Part shown: one piece after another, positions 8,958 through 17,166 of the stretch
Layout: each line of letters starts with the position of its first letter
Position numbering within the stretch: the first letter of the stretch is position 1
The notes under the pieces: generated by a model
Databases searched by the model: none
What the model saw: only the letters and a program-made list of their open reading frames with translations
What the model was told of the DNA's origin: nothing
Assembly (NCBI RefSeq): GCF_030272705.1
Contig: NZ_JARFYM010000021.1
Coordinates: forward strand, 47,006 to 111,005
Direction: 5' to 3'
DNA length: 64,000 nt
DNA from: Rhizobium mayense
GTDB lineage: Bacteria > Pseudomonadota > Alphaproteobacteria > Rhizobiales > Rhizobiaceae
Program-made: the position numbers and the translations under genes

Positions 8958-9950
8958 GTGGAACAGATAACCAAAATTTCAGAGTGCTTGACGGCTTTTG
9001 CACACAGCATCACCTTGAGCGAAGCCAAAATTATCTATAATTTACCATTCAACGACCTACTCTTCCGGGCTCAAAACATCCATCGCGCGCATTTTGACCC
9101 CAACGCCGTGCAGATGAGCCGACTTCTATCGATCAAAACAGGCGGATGTGCAGAGGATTGCGGGTACTGCAGCCAATCCGCTCATTATCCGACCGGGCTG
9201 AAGGCCTCGAAGCTGATGGAAGTCGAACGAGTTGTCACCGAGGCTCGCAAAGCCAAGGATGCAGGCGCGACCCGCTACTGCATGGGAGCGGCTTGGCGCA
9301 GCCCGAAGGACCGCGATATGGACACGCTGGTCGCCATGGTCGAAGGGGTGAAGGCGCTCGGGATGGAAACCTGCATGACGCTCGGCATGCTGACCGAGAC
9401 TCAGGCCTGCGACCTCGCGGAGGCTGGCCTCGACTACTACAACCACAACATCGACACCTCCGAGCGCTTCTATTCCGAAATCATCACCACACGAAGCTTC
9501 GCGGATCGGCTCGATACGCTGGAAACTGTGCGCATGGCCGGCATCAAGGTGTGTGCCGGCGGAATCCTGGGCATGGGCGAGACGGTCGAGGACCGGATCT
9601 CGATGCTGCTGACCCTGGCCAGCCTGCCCGTGCCACCGGAAAGCGTACCGATCAACCAGCTCATCCCCATTCCCGGTTCGAAGCTGGCGGACGCAACACC
9701 TGTCGATCCGATCGACTTCGTCCGCACGATCGCACTGGCACGCATCCTGATGCCGACCTCATATCTGCGCCTTTCGGCTGGACGCACCGAGATGAGCGAC
9801 GAGATGCAGGCGCTCTGTTTCTTCGCGGGCGCCAACTCCATCTTCGTCGGTGACACGCTGCTGACGGCAGACAATCCCGGCGAGGATCATGATATAACGC
9901 TCTTCCGCCGCCTCGGCCTTTCTCCCATGCGGCTGGAGCCGGCGGTGTGA
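8958..9950 (+). CDS. bioB: Biotin synthase
   Basis: The 330-residue radical-SAM enzyme inserts sulfur into dethiobiotin. The SAM-binding cluster motif CAEDCGYC (Cys64, 68, 71) follows LLSIKTGG; YYNHNIDTS and TSYLRLSAGR are also conserved. The N-terminus ITLSEAKIIYNLPFNDLLF aligns with the start of E. coli BioB. GTG 8958 is preferred because GAGGG sits eight bases upstream; an in-frame TTG at 8943 has no ribosome site. The protein ends soon after LFRRLGLSP, so it lacks the tail of the E. coli enzyme. It opens a five-gene overlapping biotin operon and carries a BioR box inside its own codons. Confidence 0.95.
   Translation: MEQITKISECLTAFAHSITLSEAKIIYNLPFNDLLFRAQNIHRAHFDPNAVQMSRLLSIKTGGCAEDCGYCSQSAHYPTGLKASKLMEVERVVTEARKAKDAGATRYCMGAAWRSPKDRDMDTLVAMVEGVKALGMETCMTLGMLTETQACDLAEAGLDYYNHNIDTSERFYSEIITTRSFADRLDTLETVRMAGIKVCAGGILGMGETVEDRISMLLTLASLPVPPESVPINQLIPIPGSKLADATPVDPIDFVRTIALARILMPTSYLRLSAGRTEMSDEMQALCFFAGANSIFVGDTLLTADNPGEDHDITLFRRLGLSPMRLEPAV
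9031..9040 (+). promoter_or_regulatory. Intragenic BioR-type operator, site 3
   Basis: TTATCTATAA is an exact match to the most common BioR box. It lies about 73 bases into bioB, over codons for the conserved N-terminal helix, so the gene start cannot be moved downstream to make it intergenic. A repressor here could act as a roadblock or loop with the upstream boxes; chance occurrence cannot be excluded. Confidence 0.5.
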
Positions 9951-11089
9951 CGACCATGCTTTCGGACTATAGCGCCACACTTGAGGGCTTGCGGCGCAAG
10001 GCGAGGCTGCGCAGCCTTGCGCCGCAGCGTGGCGTGGACTTTACCTCCAACGATTTTCTCGCTCTTGCCGGCGCGCCACGCCTCAAGGCGGCAATCATGG
10101 CGGCGATGGAGAGGGGCGTTCCGGCGGGCGCCGGCGGCTCGCGCTTGCTGCGCGGCAATCATCCCGAACACGAGGCATTGGAGGCGGAAGCCGCTGAGTT
10201 TTTCGGCGTGGATCGAGTGCTCTATTTCGGCAGCGGCTATGCTGCCAATTCAGCACTTTTCTCGACCTTGCCGCGGCGCGAAGATCTGATCGTGCACGAC
10301 GCGCTCATCCATGCTAGCGCGCATGAGGGCATTGCGGCCAGCAAGGCGGCGGCCGTCGGCATCGCCCACAACGACGCCAACGCCTTTGATGAGGCGATCC
10401 GAAGCTGGCGCAGGAACGGCGGCAGAGGTCGCCCCTGGATTGCGGTCGAGAGCCTTTATTCCATGGACGGCGACAAAGCGCCGCTCGCCCAGCTTGCCGA
10501 AATTGCGAACGGCCACGAGGGCTTTCTGGTGATCGACGAGGCCCATGCCACCGGCGTTTTCGGCACGGGCGGCAGAGGGCTGGCAGCGGGATTGGAGGGG
10601 CGCGAAAACGTGCTTGCCCTGCATACCTGCGGCAAGGCACTCGGCGTGTCGGGTGCGTTGCTCGCAGTACCGGGCGTACTCGCCGATTATCTCGTCAACC
10701 GCGCCCGCGCCTTCATCTATTCCACTGCGCCGTCGCCTCTTATGGCGGCAGGCGTGCGCGAGGCCCTGCGCATGGTGGATGACGAACCTGAGCGCCGCGA
10801 GGCCCTGGAAGGTCTGGTCGCCTTTGTCGGCGGCGGATTGAAAAGCCGATTCGGCATGGAGCCGAGCGGGTCGCAGATCCAGCCGGTTGTCATCGGCGAC
10901 AACGCGCGCGCGGTACGAATTGCCGAAACTCTTCAGGCGCAAGGTTTCGATATCCGTGCGATCCGCCCACCAACCGTGCCGGAGGGCACCGCGCGCTTGC
11001 GGCTGTCGATCACGCTCAACGTCGATTCGGAGCAGATTGCGCACATGCTGGATTGTCTGGCCGCTGCCATGGAGGAACACAGGAAATGA
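9947..11089 (+). CDS. bioF: 8-amino-7-oxononanoate synthase
   Basis: This 380-residue PLP enzyme of the alpha-oxoamine synthase family condenses pimeloyl-ACP/CoA with alanine. The PLP lysine is Lys230 in LHTCGKALG; DEAHATGVFG near 198 and the substrate-binding YFGSGYAAN near 93 are clear. The GTG start overlaps the bioB stop; an ATG three codons later (9956) is an alternative. Its stop overlaps the bioD start. Confidence 0.95.
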   Translation: MTTMLSDYSATLEGLRRKARLRSLAPQRGVDFTSNDFLALAGAPRLKAAIMAAMERGVPAGAGGSRLLRGNHPEHEALEAEAAEFFGVDRVLYFGSGYAANSALFSTLPRREDLIVHDALIHASAHEGIAASKAAAVGIAHNDANAFDEAIRSWRRNGGRGRPWIAVESLYSMDGDKAPLAQLAEIANGHEGFLVIDEAHATGVFGTGGRGLAAGLEGRENVLALHTCGKALGVSGALLAVPGVLADYLVNRARAFIYSTAPSPLMAAGVREALRMVDDEPERREALEGLVAFVGGGLKSRFGMEPSGSQIQPVVIGDNARAVRIAETLQAQGFDIRAIRPPTVPEGTARLRLSITLNVDSEQIAHMLDCLAAAMEEHRK

Positions 11090-11724
11090 CTGTCCGTTTC
11101 GTGGTAACCGGCACCGATACCGGCATCGGCAAAACCGTGTTTGCCGCGGCGCTGACGGGCGCACTCAACGCACGATACTGGAAGCCGGTGCAATCCGGAC
11201 TGGAAGATGAGACGGACAGCGACATAGTCGCTCGCCTGAGCAAGCTGCCGGCTGAGCATATCCTGCCGGAAGCCTATCGCCTTTCCGCCCCGGTCTCGCC
11301 GCATCTTTCGGCGCGGCTCGATGGCGTGGAAATCGACCCGGCCCGGCTTGCGCCGCCGACCTGCGCTGGTCCGCTGGTCATCGAGGGGGCTGGCGGCCTG
11401 ATGGTCCCTCTCACGAAAAACATGGTCTTTGCCGATGTGTTCGCCCGGTGGCGTATTCCCGTCATTCTCTGTGCCCGAACTTCGCTCGGCACCATCAATC
11501 ACACGCTGCTGTCCATCGAAGCATTACGCAGCCGCGACATTCCCATTTGCGGTGTCGCTTTCATCGGGCCGGAAAATGCCGACACCCAAGCGACCATCGA
11601 GGCCATCGGGCAAGTGACAGTGTTGGGACGGCTGCCTCTTTTGGAAAACCTGACGTGTGAAATCTTGCGTCGCGCCTTCCGCGAGAACTTCGACACGGCA
11701 TCCCTGATGGAGACACGCGCGTGA
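11086..11724 (+). CDS. bioD: Dethiobiotin synthetase
   Basis: The 212-residue ATPase closes the ureido ring of dethiobiotin from diaminopelargonate, carbon dioxide and ATP. The P-loop GTDTGIGKT begins at residue 8, and EGAGGLMVPL near 100 is the second family hallmark. ATG 11086 overlaps the bioF stop (ATGA) and begins just before the conserved RFVVTGTDTG strand. It overlaps bioA at its 3' end in the same way. Confidence 0.95.
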   Translation: MTVRFVVTGTDTGIGKTVFAAALTGALNARYWKPVQSGLEDETDSDIVARLSKLPAEHILPEAYRLSAPVSPHLSARLDGVEIDPARLAPPTCAGPLVIEGAGGLMVPLTKNMVFADVFARWRIPVILCARTSLGTINHTLLSIEALRSRDIPICGVAFIGPENADTQATIEAIGQVTVLGRLPLLENLTCEILRRAFRENFDTASLMETRA

Positions 11725-12992
11725 CCCCCTCTCCCGTCTGGCACCCCTTCACACAACATGCCCTCGAAGCGCCGATGAAGCGCATCGTCGCGACCGAAGG
11801 GGCATATCTGTTCGATGAGGACGGCAATCGCTTCCTCGATGCAATCTCGTCATGGTGGGTGATCACCCATGGCCATCGTCATCCCGGCATCATGGCAGCA
11901 ATCCGCGAAGCGACGGAGGCTTACGACCAGATCATCTTCGCCGAATTTACCCATGAACCGGCAGAAGTCCTCGCCGAACGGCTGCTCGCCTTCGCATCCT
12001 CAGGATTGAAACACGTCTTCTATTCGGACAGCGGATCGACGGCCGTAGAGGTGGCCATCAAGATGGCGCTCGGCACTTTCCACAATCGCGGCATCGCGCG
12101 TGATCGCATCGTCGTGATGGAACACGGCTATCATGGCGACACGATCGGCACGATGTCGGCGGGGGAGCGCGGCGTGTTCAACGCGCCCTTCGAGCCGCTG
12201 CTCTTCGGCGTCGACCGCCTTCCCTTTCCCGAACCCGGTCGGGAGCAAGAAACGCTCGATGCGTTCGAACACATTTGTCGCAAAGGAAAGGTCGCCGCCA
12301 TCCTGATTGAACCACTGGTGCTCGGCGCGGGCGGCATGAAATTTTACGCAAGCACCGTCCTCTCCGCTTTGAAGGAAATCGCCGGCCGACACGGCTGCCT
12401 GTTCATTGCCGATGAGGTCATGACCGGCTGGGGCCGCACCGGGACGCGCTTTGCTTGCGAACAGGCAGGCGTGGCGCCCGATATCCTCTGCAGCTCGAAG
12501 GGCCTGACCGCGGGTGCCCTGCCACTGGCGGCAACCCTTTGCACAAGCGAGATTTATGAAGCCCATCTGTCTCGCGACCGGCGCAAGACCTTTTTCCATT
12601 CGAGTTCCTACACCGCCAACGCAATCGCCTGTGCAGCGGCTGTTGCCAACCTGCAGATCTGGCACGATGAGCCGGTCGAGGCCCGGATTGGCGAGCTAAC
12701 GGCACAGCACGCCCTGCATCTACGGCGCTTCGAAGAAGACACCAGATTTCTAAACGTCAGGCAATGCGGGACGATCGCCGCCCTCGATCTCGCGGTCCCC
12801 TCCGGCGGCTACCTCGCCGAAGCTGGACCGCGCATGCGCCGGCTGTTTCGCGAACGCGGGCTGCTTCTGCGCCCACTCGGAAACGTCATCTACTTGATGC
12901 CGCCCTATTGCACGAGCGCCGGGGATATCGCGGCCGCCTATGACGCGATCGACGAAGTCGCCTCGCTCGTTCTGGAGGAGACTGCATCTTGA
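11721..12992 (+). CDS. bioA: Adenosylmethionine-8-amino-7-oxononanoate aminotransferase
   Basis: A class III aminotransferase of 423 residues that converts 8-amino-7-oxononanoate to 7,8-diaminononanoate with SAM as amino donor. The PLP lysine is Lys260 in LCSSKGLTAG. The N-terminal VWHPFTQH and SSWWVITHGH, which contact substrate, distinguish it from other class III enzymes, and DEVMTGWGRTG precedes the lysine. The GTG start overlaps the bioD stop and its stop overlaps the bioZ start. Confidence 0.95.
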   Translation: MTPSPVWHPFTQHALEAPMKRIVATEGAYLFDEDGNRFLDAISSWWVITHGHRHPGIMAAIREATEAYDQIIFAEFTHEPAEVLAERLLAFASSGLKHVFYSDSGSTAVEVAIKMALGTFHNRGIARDRIVVMEHGYHGDTIGTMSAGERGVFNAPFEPLLFGVDRLPFPEPGREQETLDAFEHICRKGKVAAILIEPLVLGAGGMKFYASTVLSALKEIAGRHGCLFIADEVMTGWGRTGTRFACEQAGVAPDILCSSKGLTAGALPLAATLCTSEIYEAHLSRDRRKTFFHSSSYTANAIACAAAVANLQIWHDEPVEARIGELTAQHALHLRRFEEDTRFLNVRQCGTIAALDLAVPSGGYLAEAGPRMRRLFRERGLLLRPLGNVIYLMPPYCTSAGDIAAAYDAIDEVASLVLEETAS

Positions 12993-13975
12993 TGCCCCTG
13001 TCGTCTCGCCTCGCGGGATTCGGTCATGCCGTTCCATCCCGCATCGTCCACAACCTGGAAATCGAAAGCCGGCTCGGTGTCGAGGCTGGCTGGATCGAAA
13101 GGCGCACCGGCATCCGATCCCGTCACTGGGCAACCGGAGGGGATACATTGAGCGGTCTTGCAGCCAAGGCCGGAGAAATGGCTCTTGAGGATGCCGGGAT
13201 TGCGCCGGGCGAGATCGCCATGACCTTGCTTGCCACCTCCACGCCGGATCATCTCTTGCCGCCCTCGGCGCCGCTTCTGGCGCACAAGTTAGGACTGCAA
13301 AATTCCGGAGCTATCGATCTTGCCGGCGCTTGCTCCGGCTTCCTCTATGCGCTGACGCTGGCGGACGGTTTCGTGCGCGCGCATGGACGGGCGGTGCTTG
13401 TCGTCGCGGCCAATATTCTGAGCCGCCGCATCAACCCTAGAGAACGTGCCAGCGCCGTTCTGTTTGCCGACGGCGCCGGCGCGGTCGTGCTTGCCCCTTG
13501 CCGAAGCGAGCAAAGTGGCCTCAGGGCAGCCGTCCTGGCTTCGGATGGAAGCGGCTACGATCTGATTACCATCCCGTCCGGTGGCAGTAACCAGCCGTTT
13601 TCTCCAGAGACGCCGGCGGATCAGGTGCTGATGACGATGCCTGATGGGCGCGAGGTCTTCTCGCGCGCTGTCGATCTGATGACACGCACCTCGCGCCAGG
13701 CGATAGATGAGGCGCTTCTGACGATCTCCGCCATTGATCGTTTCGTTCCGCACCAGGCCAACCTGCGTCTTTGCGACGCCGTTCGCCACAATCTCGAACT
13801 GGAGGAAAGCAAGCTTGTCAGCACGATTGCGGAATTCGGCAACTCTTCAGCCGCGACCATTCCGTTGTCCCTTTCCGTCGAAAATCGCCTGAAACCGTTC
13901 AAGCGGGGAGAACACCTTCTCATGACCGCGGCCGGTGCAGGCATGGCGGGCGGCGCCGTCATCTTTGCTGTATGA
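12992..13975 (+). CDS. bioZ: BioZ-type 3-oxoacyl-ACP synthase III for pimelate formation
   Basis: The 327-residue KAS III (FabH-like) condensing enzyme has a complete Cys-His-Asn triad: Cys114 in AGACSGFLYAL, His254 in FVPHQANLRL and Asn284 in EFGNSSAATIP. Its place as last gene of bioBFDA identifies it as BioZ, which in Agrobacterium-type bacteria elongates glutaryl-CoA from lysine breakdown toward the pimeloyl chain, replacing the BioC-BioH route. No bioC or bioH is present here. The ATG at 12992 overlaps the bioA stop. A primary FabH is unlikely because of the operon position. Confidence 0.88.
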   Translation: MPLSSRLAGFGHAVPSRIVHNLEIESRLGVEAGWIERRTGIRSRHWATGGDTLSGLAAKAGEMALEDAGIAPGEIAMTLLATSTPDHLLPPSAPLLAHKLGLQNSGAIDLAGACSGFLYALTLADGFVRAHGRAVLVVAANILSRRINPRERASAVLFADGAGAVVLAPCRSEQSGLRAAVLASDGSGYDLITIPSGGSNQPFSPETPADQVLMTMPDGREVFSRAVDLMTRTSRQAIDEALLTISAIDRFVPHQANLRLCDAVRHNLELEESKLVSTIAEFGNSSAATIPLSLSVENRLKPFKRGEHLLMTAAGAGMAGGAVIFAV

Positions 13976-13986
13976 ACAGACGCGGT

Positions 13987-14064
13987 GGCGCCGAAAGCCA
14001 TTAAAGTCAGGAAATAGTTTAGTCTGGTCAACCGACCGCGAAATTTGAACAACACGTCGATCAT
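13987..14064 (-). pseudogene. N-terminal fragment of a small membrane protein, possibly DUF805-like
   Basis: On the minus strand GGAGG precedes a start reading MIDVLFKFRGRLTRLNYFL, followed by LTLMAFGA, then the frame runs antisense into bioZ and loses sense. The FxFRGRLxRLxYF pattern resembles the first helix of DUF805 proteins. It is probably the stump of a gene cut off when bioZ was joined here. The match is short. Confidence 0.3.
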
Positions 14065-14202
14065 CATTGCCTCCAAGCTCGCGCTGCAGCCGATCAAACG
14101 TAAGTTGCAAAGCTCTAAATAATATTAGATTACGAGAGCGGGCCCTAGCCGCCGACTTTGAAAGCAGGTTCGGCAACTCTTCGCACCGCCGGCGTAGCTA
14201 GA

Positions 14203-15852
14203 CTAGAGAGTTTCGGCAATATGATGCGCGTTTCGAAAAGCTATCGCCATGATCGTCAGGACCGGATTGTAGCCGCCGTTCGTGGGGTGCAAAGAGGCAT
14301 CGCACACAAAGAGATTGTCATGCCCCCAGACCTTGCCGAAGGGATCTGTGACAGAATTTCTTTCGTCTTCACCCATTCGGCAGGTTCCCGCCTGATGCTG
14401 ACCAGCCGACAGGCGTAAGGTCTGCTTCCTGCTCCAGGTGCGGACAGCACCCGCTGCCTGCATCCAGGCATCGGCCTTTTCCAGTATATGGTTGGCGGTG
14501 CGTACCGTTTCTGGATGTGTAGTGCCCGACAATTGCGCGACCGGCCGGCCATATTTGTCGCGCACGTCGTCGGCAAGGCTGACGCGGCAATCGGGGCTGG
14601 GTATCTCGTGGACAGGGCCCTTGATCTGGGCGATGCGGCTGAAATTATCCCGCATGAAATGCTTGGCCTTCAGTCCGTAGCGCGGAAGGTCGTCAGGCAG
14701 GCCGGATTTCCAGAGGATGATCGGCAGCATGACGAAATCGTCGGCCAGCATAGCCCCCCCGATCACGCCGTCATTGCCGTGATTATAGTCGGTCGTCGCT
14801 ATCGACACGCCCGGCCCCTTGCTGTCCTGCACCTCTTGGTCGAAAAGTCCGAAGATGGTCGGATAATAGTGACCCTGCAGATGGCGGCCGACCTGGTCGC
14901 TGTTGTTTCCGAGGCCATTGGGCTCCCGCTCTGTCCGCGTCATCAGCATCAGCCGCGCGGTTTCGATGGCTCCGGCCGAGAGAATGACCACATCTGATAG
15001 AACCGGGCGGCGGTTGGTCTGTCCATCGACGTCGGTCTGCAGGATATCGACCCCGATCACCTTGCCGCGATCGTCGGTCGCAACTGCGTCGACGACGGTT
15101 TCGGTGAGCAGGTCACAGCGTCCGGTCGCCAGCGCCCGCGGCAGTGCCGTGTTCTGCGTCCCGTTCTTGCCGTTGCTCGGACAGGGAAAGCCGACGCAGG
15201 AGCCGCAACGGATGCAGGCGCCTCGCCCGGCGCGCGCAATGGTGTTGACGAGAAGCGGCGGCGTGAACGTCGATAGGCCAAGCGCATGCGCGCCTGCCCG
15301 CAAACGGCTGGTGGTGGGGTTATCCGGCACGGGAGGCATCGGATAGTTGCTGCTGCGCGGCCCGGAATTGCGGTCACCGCCTCCGTCGCCGGAAACGCCG
15401 ATCTCCTGTTCGGCCCGGGTGTACCACGGTTCCAGCTCCTCATAAGAAAATGGCCAATCCGTTAGCGAAGATCCGTCGGGACGACCGTAGATCGAGGCCA
15501 TGCGAAAGTCTTTCGGGTGGAAGCGCCAAGCGAGACCGCCATAAACGAATGTGCCACCACCGACGCCGGCTGCATTGACGTGATAGCTGTCCTGATATGG
15601 CCTGACGACATGGCGCACACCGTCCTGTCCGACAAAGACGCGCGGGTTTCCCTCGATTTCTGGGCCGGTGTTGAAGCCATAGGTTTGCAGTCGATGATTG
15701 CGGAGATGGTCGCGATGACCGTCCTCACCGTAGTTGCGATACTTGCCCCGCTCGACGAGCAGCACGCGCTTGCCGGCCTCTGCGAGCACACAGGCAGCAA
15801 TATTTCCCGCGGCCCCTGCCCCGACGATGATAACGTCATAATCGGTCTTCAT
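14203..15852 (-). CDS. GMC-family flavoprotein dehydrogenase (gluconate/glucoside dehydrogenase large-subunit type)
   Basis: The 549-residue FAD enzyme has the dinucleotide fold VIIVGAGAAGNIAACVLAEAG at the N-terminus and C-terminal GMC hallmarks: AGQHQAGTCRMG with the catalytic histidine and HPTNGGYNPVLTI. A cysteine cluster CIRCGSCVGFPC (Cys213, 216, 219, 224) resembles the iron-sulfur site of three-subunit FAD glucose dehydrogenases. ATG 15852 is chosen over 15858 because the GGAGG site is eight bases away and the start overlaps the small-subunit stop (ATGA). It probably oxidises a sugar or glycoside and passes electrons to the respiratory chain. No cytochrome c subunit or signal peptide is seen. 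It is the last gene of the LacI-linked operon. Confidence 0.82.
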   Translation of the reverse strand: MKTDYDVIIVGAGAAGNIAACVLAEAGKRVLLVERGKYRNYGEDGHRDHLRNHRLQTYGFNTGPEIEGNPRVFVGQDGVRHVVRPYQDSYHVNAAGVGGGTFVYGGLAWRFHPKDFRMASIYGRPDGSSLTDWPFSYEELEPWYTRAEQEIGVSGDGGGDRNSGPRSSNYPMPPVPDNPTTSRLRAGAHALGLSTFTPPLLVNTIARAGRGACIRCGSCVGFPCPSNGKNGTQNTALPRALATGRCDLLTETVVDAVATDDRGKVIGVDILQTDVDGQTNRRPVLSDVVILSAGAIETARLMLMTRTEREPNGLGNNSDQVGRHLQGHYYPTIFGLFDQEVQDSKGPGVSIATTDYNHGNDGVIGGAMLADDFVMLPIILWKSGLPDDLPRYGLKAKHFMRDNFSRIAQIKGPVHEIPSPDCRVSLADDVRDKYGRPVAQLSGTTHPETVRTANHILEKADAWMQAAGAVRTWSRKQTLRLSAGQHQAGTCRMGEDERNSVTDPFGKVWGHDNLFVCDASLHPTNGGYNPVLTIMAIAFRNAHHIAETL

Positions 15853-16289
15853 GCCCATAACCTCCCGCGAACGGCGTCCTGCGGATTTTCCTCAGGCCCG
15901 CTCGGTCCTTCGGGAAGCCCGGGCTGATAGCCGATCATCTCCCAGGATATGGCGGCCGGATTGGCGCCGTTTGCCGGGTCGGCATAATAGCCTTCGGCGG
16001 CAAGCTCACAGAGCGCCTGAAACCAAACCTCATGATCCAACCCAGACAGGATTTCATCCTGTTGCGACGCGCTGAGATGCTCGAAGCGGTCGTTGGTTCT
16101 TTCGTCCAGCGCCGCGAGACCCCGACTGATGTCGTCCTGGTAAGCGACAAGCCCGACGTTGCAAAGGTCCAGGATGAACCGATCGACACCGTTTTCCGTC
16201 GCCGATGGAAAGTCGTCGGCGGGAATGATGCGATCAAGGATGGCGCGAAAGGTCTCGAGCCTGAAGGGACAGATGTTGGGATCCTGCAT
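15849..16289 (-). CDS. Gluconate 2-dehydrogenase subunit 3 family protein
   Basis: This 146-residue protein matches the small (gamma) subunit of membrane-bound FAD sugar dehydrogenases; cues are FRAILDRIIPADDFPSA at residue 13 and LDHEVWFQALCELAAEGYYADP near 86. In characterised enzymes this subunit carries a Tat signal and escorts the flavoprotein out; here the N-terminus MQDPNICPFRLETF has none, so the complex may be cytoplasmic. Its stop overlaps the flavoprotein start. It follows the transporter permease gene by 21 bases. Confidence 0.78.
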   Translation of the reverse strand: MQDPNICPFRLETFRAILDRIIPADDFPSATENGVDRFILDLCNVGLVAYQDDISRGLAALDERTNDRFEHLSASQQDEILSGLDHEVWFQALCELAAEGYYADPANGANPAAISWEMIGYQPGLPEGPSGPEENPQDAVRGRLWA

Positions 16290-16310
16290 TTGACGCCTCT
16301 TGGTCCTGCG

Positions 16311-17159
16311 TCACCGGCCGGCCAGCGAGCCGCCGATGCCGCCAATGCTGAAAAATCGATTGAGGAAGGCAAAGATCAGGACGGGCGGAGCCAGCATGAT
16401 CACGGCGCAAGCCATGACGGGCCCCCAATCGGTCTGGTTCTGCTGGAAGAAGGTCTGAAGACCGACCGCGAGCGTGAAACGACTGTCGGTGCGCAGAAAG
16501 ACCAGGGCAACGAGATAGTCGTTCCAGGCGACCAGGAATCCGTAGATTGCCGTGGAGAGAATTCCGGGGAGCGAATTCGGGATAACGATGCGCAGGAATG
16601 ATCCGAAAACGCTGCAGCCATCGATCCAGGCAGCCTCTTCGAGATCGGCCGGGATCGTGTCGAAATAGGCGGCCATCATCCAGCACGCCACCGAAACGCT
16701 GGAGGCAACATAGATGATGGAAACGCCCGCCAGCGCATCGACGAGACCGATCTTCGACAAGAGAATGAAGAGCGGGATGATGAAGACGACGATCGGAAAG
16801 CTCTGAATGACGAAAATCAGCATGGAGTAAAGCGACACCGTGCTGCCACGAGCGCGCGACAGGACATAGCCAGCAGGCGCCGCAACCAGCAGCGACAGGC
16901 ATGAGGCACTCACCGAGACGATCAGGCTGTTCTTGAGCCAGACAAGAATATCGGTGTGTTCGATGACATAGGCGAAGGTATCCAGTGTCGGACCGGCCGC
17001 ATCGGAATAGAGGCGCGGCCTCAGCGCCAGGCCGAAAATGACGAGGATCGGACTGAGGACGACGAGTGTAATCAGTCCGAGGATGACGGTGCGCGTCCAG
17101 ACCGCACGCTCGCGGCTTGGATTTATCGGTCGGCTATGCGCGGGCTCCGATGGCATCAC
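16311..17159 (-). CDS. Carbohydrate ABC transporter permease, MalG type
   Basis: This 282-residue inner-membrane permease has about six helices; the first lies at residues 24-45, and the EAA loop EEAAWIDGCSVFGSFLRIVIP lies near 185. It belongs to the CUT1 family of oligosaccharide and glycoside importers. It follows its partner permease by seven bases. No ATPase is encoded in the operon. Confidence 0.88.
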   Translation of the reverse strand: MMPSEPAHSRPINPSRERAVWTRTVILGLITLVVLSPILVIFGLALRPRLYSDAAGPTLDTFAYVIEHTDILVWLKNSLIVSVSASCLSLLVAAPAGYVLSRARGSTVSLYSMLIFVIQSFPIVVFIIPLFILLSKIGLVDALAGVSIIYVASSVSVACWMMAAYFDTIPADLEEAAWIDGCSVFGSFLRIVIPNSLPGILSTAIYGFLVAWNDYLVALVFLRTDSRFTLAVGLQTFFQQNQTDWGPVMACAVIMLAPPVLIFAFLNRFFSIGGIGGSLAGR

Positions 17160-17166
17160 GGTCCCC

